A DNA stretch of 64,000 nucleotides. Origin: Tepidiphilus margaritifer DSM 15129. Lineage in GTDB: Bacteria > Pseudomonadota > Gammaproteobacteria > Burkholderiales > Rhodocyclaceae. Shown here piece after piece: positions 62,244 through 64,000 of the stretch. Location: the NCBI RefSeq assembly GCF_000425565.1, contig NZ_KE384397.1, forward strand, positions 279,746-343,745, written 5' to 3'. The notes below the pieces were generated by a model. It saw nothing but the letters and a program-made list of their open reading frames with translations, was not told where the DNA came from and ran no database searches. The stretch's first letter is position 1, and each line of letters starts with the position of its first letter. The position numbers and the translations under genes were made by a program.

Positions 62244-63025
62244 GCGCCGGGGCACTGGTGGCAGCGGCGCGCCGCTTGCACGAGCGCACGGCGGCGCTCG
62301 AGTTCGGCCCGCCGGTGACGCACGTCTATGCCCCGCTCGACTACGCCTGGGCGGTGCACGAGCAATACCTGAGCCGCTATGGTGAAGGGCCCAAGCGCGT
62401 GCTTTTCCTCGGCATGAATCCCGGGCCGTTCGGCATGGTACAGACGGGGGTGCCGTTTGGCGAGATCGCGGCGGTGCGCGACTGGCTGGGACTGGATGCG
62501 CCGATCGTGCGCCCGGTGCGCGAACACCCGCAGCGCCCCATCGAAGGCTGGGCCTGCCGGCGATCCGAAGTCTCGGGGGCGAGGCTGTGGGGGCTTTTCC
62601 GCGAGCGCTTCGGCACTGCGGCAGCCTTTTTCACCGAACATTTCGTGGCGAATTACTGCCCGCTTGCCTTCTTTGCCGGCACGCGCAACTTCACGCCGGA
62701 CAAACTGCCCGCCGCGGCGCGCACGGCGCTGCTCGCAGCCTGCGACGCGCACTTGCGTGAGGTGGTCGAAGCCTCGAGGCCGCAATGGGTGGTCGGGGTG
62801 GGCGCCTGGGCGGAACAGCGGGCGCGGGAAGCGCTCGAGGATCTGCCGGTTCGCATCGCCCGCATCCTGCACCCGAGCCCGGCGAGCCCCGCCGCCAATC
62901 GCGGCTGGGCCGAGCAGGCGCGGGCGATGCTGACCGAACTGGGCGTGTGGTGCCAGGAGCGATCCGCCTCCTTGGCTACCTTTTGCGATACGGCACTCAG
63001 CGACCGGCCTGAGCGACTCGGGTAG
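62240..63025 (+). CDS. SMUG1-type uracil-DNA glycosylase
   Basis: A 261-residue family 3 uracil-DNA glycosylase homologue. The active-site motif GMNPGPFGMVQTGVPFGE near residue 58 and the DNA-intercalating motif HPSPASPAANRGWAEQ near residue 211 are the SMUG1 signatures; the Asn of GMNPG stands for the catalytic Asp of other UDG families. It removes uracil and oxidised pyrimidines. It starts inside the end of the lipoprotein gene (ATGA) and converges with the C40 peptidase gene with a 29-bp overlap. Confidence 0.88.
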   Translation: MSAGALVAAARRLHERTAALEFGPPVTHVYAPLDYAWAVHEQYLSRYGEGPKRVLFLGMNPGPFGMVQTGVPFGEIAAVRDWLGLDAPIVRPVREHPQRPIEGWACRRSEVSGARLWGLFRERFGTAAAFFTEHFVANYCPLAFFAGTRNFTPDKLPAAARTALLAACDAHLREVVEASRPQWVVGVGAWAEQRAREALEDLPVRIARILHPSPASPAANRGWAEQARAMLTELGVWCQERSASLATFCDTALSDRPERLG

Positions 63026-64000
63026 GGGCTTTGGCCTTGGCTTTGTCGTTGTCTTTGGCTTTGGTCTGAACGCCGTGCGGCGCCGAGGCGGGCTTCTCGT
63101 TCTTCGCCTGAACCACGGGTTTGGCGGGCGGCTTGCCACCGGCCTTCGCGGTCTGTACGGTGTTCTTCCCTGCCGGGGAGCGTGACGCGGGCGTTCGGCT
63201 CGCCGTCTGCGTGTGAGCCGTGGCGTGCCCTTGCGCCGTGGGTGACGCGGTTTTGCGGGTTTTGTCGTTGCGCGCGACGATGCGGTTGGACGAAGGGGCG
63301 GCTTTGGCGGGCTTGGCCTTGCTGTTGCCCGCCTTGTGGGGCGCGACGCCGGCCGCGAGCAGCGGAGCGGCCGCGGCGGCCGCTGTTTCGAGGGAATCTT
63401 TGTCGTGGGAAGGAGGGGTTTCCTGGCTTTCTTCCTTGGCGGCGAGTTCGAGCGGCGCGTGGCTCATGCCGCCGACGCGACCTCCGGCGATGAAGCGCTC
63501 GCGCCAGTAGTCCTGCTCGAGGGTGTCGATGGAGACGGTCCGTCCGGCGCGCGGGGCGTGGATGAAACGGCCGTTGCCGAGGTAGATGGCGACGTGATTG
63601 ATCGAGCGGCTGCGGCGCCCGGTCTTGAAGAAGAGGAGATCGCCCGGTTTGAGATCGTTGCGCGAGACGTGGGCAGTGGCGTTGTACATGTCGCTGGAAG
63701 AGCGCGGAAGGTCGATGCCGACGCTGGAGAAGGAATACTTGACGAAACCACTGCAGTCCATGCCTTCGTCTGGTGCGCTGCCTCCGGCGCGATAGGGCGT
63801 GCCTTGCAGCGACAGCGCAGTCTCCAGGGCCCGGGTCATACGACCGGGTTTGACGTCGGCGCTCAGGGTATAGTCGGGACTGCGGTAGATGGGCGCCGAG
63901 AGGAAGACGTCGAGCGGATCCTCGTCGGCCTCTTCCTCGTCGGCGGCCTGGGCGGGCTCGCCGCTCGCCAGGGTATATTGCGAATCGTCTGGGCGCTGGG
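62997..64000 (-). CDS. C40 family (NlpC/P60) cell-wall hydrolase, 5' truncated
   Basis: The frame is open to the window edge, so the N-terminus (probably a signal peptide) is missing. In the visible part an acidic stretch (AADEEEADEDPLD) precedes the NlpC/P60 domain, which contains catalytic Cys in GMDCSGFVKYSF and catalytic His in INHVAIYLGNGRFIHAP. The remaining 140 C-terminal residues are a low-complexity Lys/Ala/Pro/Thr tail, likely disordered and wall-associated. It should cut peptidoglycan stem peptides. An internal ATG at 63839 would give a shorter product but lacks an export signal. Confidence 0.85.
   Translation of the reverse strand, partial: QRPDDSQYTLASGEPAQAADEEEADEDPLDVFLSAPIYRSPDYTLSADVKPGRMTRALETALSLQGTPYRAGGSAPDEGMDCSGFVKYSFSSVGIDLPRSSSDMYNATAHVSRNDLKPGDLLFFKTGRRSRSINHVAIYLGNGRFIHAPRAGRTVSIDTLEQDYWRERFIAGGRVGGMSHAPLELAAKEESQETPPSHDKDSLETAAAAAAPLLAAGVAPHKAGNSKAKPAKAAPSSNRIVARNDKTRKTASPTAQGHATAHTQTASRTPASRSPAGKNTVQTAKAGGKPPAKPVVQAKNEKPASAPHGVQTKAKDNDKAKAKAPTRVAQAGR

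Noticed and set aside
1-64000. CRISPR arrays, rRNA genes or other tRNAs
   Set aside because: No regularly spaced repeats, rRNA sequence or cloverleaf other than tRNA-Sec was seen.

Overview
The window is GC-rich chromosomal DNA, densely packed and mostly housekeeping. It looks like a betaproteobacterium: ribE-ribBX-ribH-nusB order, yedE-yedF, a metX-metW pair, LrgAB and TerC homologues, and class II fumarase. A Hydrogenophilaceae-like thermophile is possible, but that is a guess. No prophage, integrase, transposase gene or CRISPR array was seen.

Left third (1-24.6 kb): a truncated BepA-like protease, nitronate monooxygenase, TerC, LrgAB, Hsp15, the branched-chain amino acid exporter AzlCD, ThrH-PurU, HU, a DHA2 drug exporter, an RhlE-type helicase behind a structured leader, YedE-YedF, the riboflavin operon with nusB, FumC, an AMP-phosphorylase-like enzyme paired with a PRPP-synthetase-like enzyme, a universal stress protein, and a MarR-controlled EmrAB-like pump. 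The first of two copies of a 143-bp MITE-like element lies at 15952.

Methionine and selenium block (24.7-39.4 kb): metXW follows a clear SAM-II riboswitch with mutually exclusive antiterminator and terminator stems. Next is an almost complete selenoprotein locus: fdhD, the selenocysteine formate dehydrogenase fdnGHI (in-frame UGA at codon 197 followed by a bacterial SECIS hairpin), fdhE, selA, selB and the selC tRNA. Only selD is missing from the window. The second MITE copy sits between fdnI and fdhE.

Right third (39.4-64 kb): mlaE and mlaF, the permease and ATPase of an MCE lipid transporter, are followed by about 19.4 kb of catabolic genes, after which the matching MCE protein and lipoprotein genes resume on the same strand. 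The intervening block encodes a candidate pathway from a cyclic lactam to crotonyl-CoA: AraC regulator, two-subunit ATP-dependent lactamase/hydantoinase, semialdehyde dehydrogenase, a polyamine-type ABC importer, glutamate dehydrogenase, omega-amino acid aminotransferase with a GabR-like regulator and its direct-repeat operator, CoA-transferase, glutaryl-CoA dehydrogenase and a LysR regulator. My reading is a valerolactam / 5-aminovalerate / glutarate route inserted into an MCE operon. The window ends with a SMUG-type uracil-DNA glycosylase and a truncated NlpC/P60 hydrolase.
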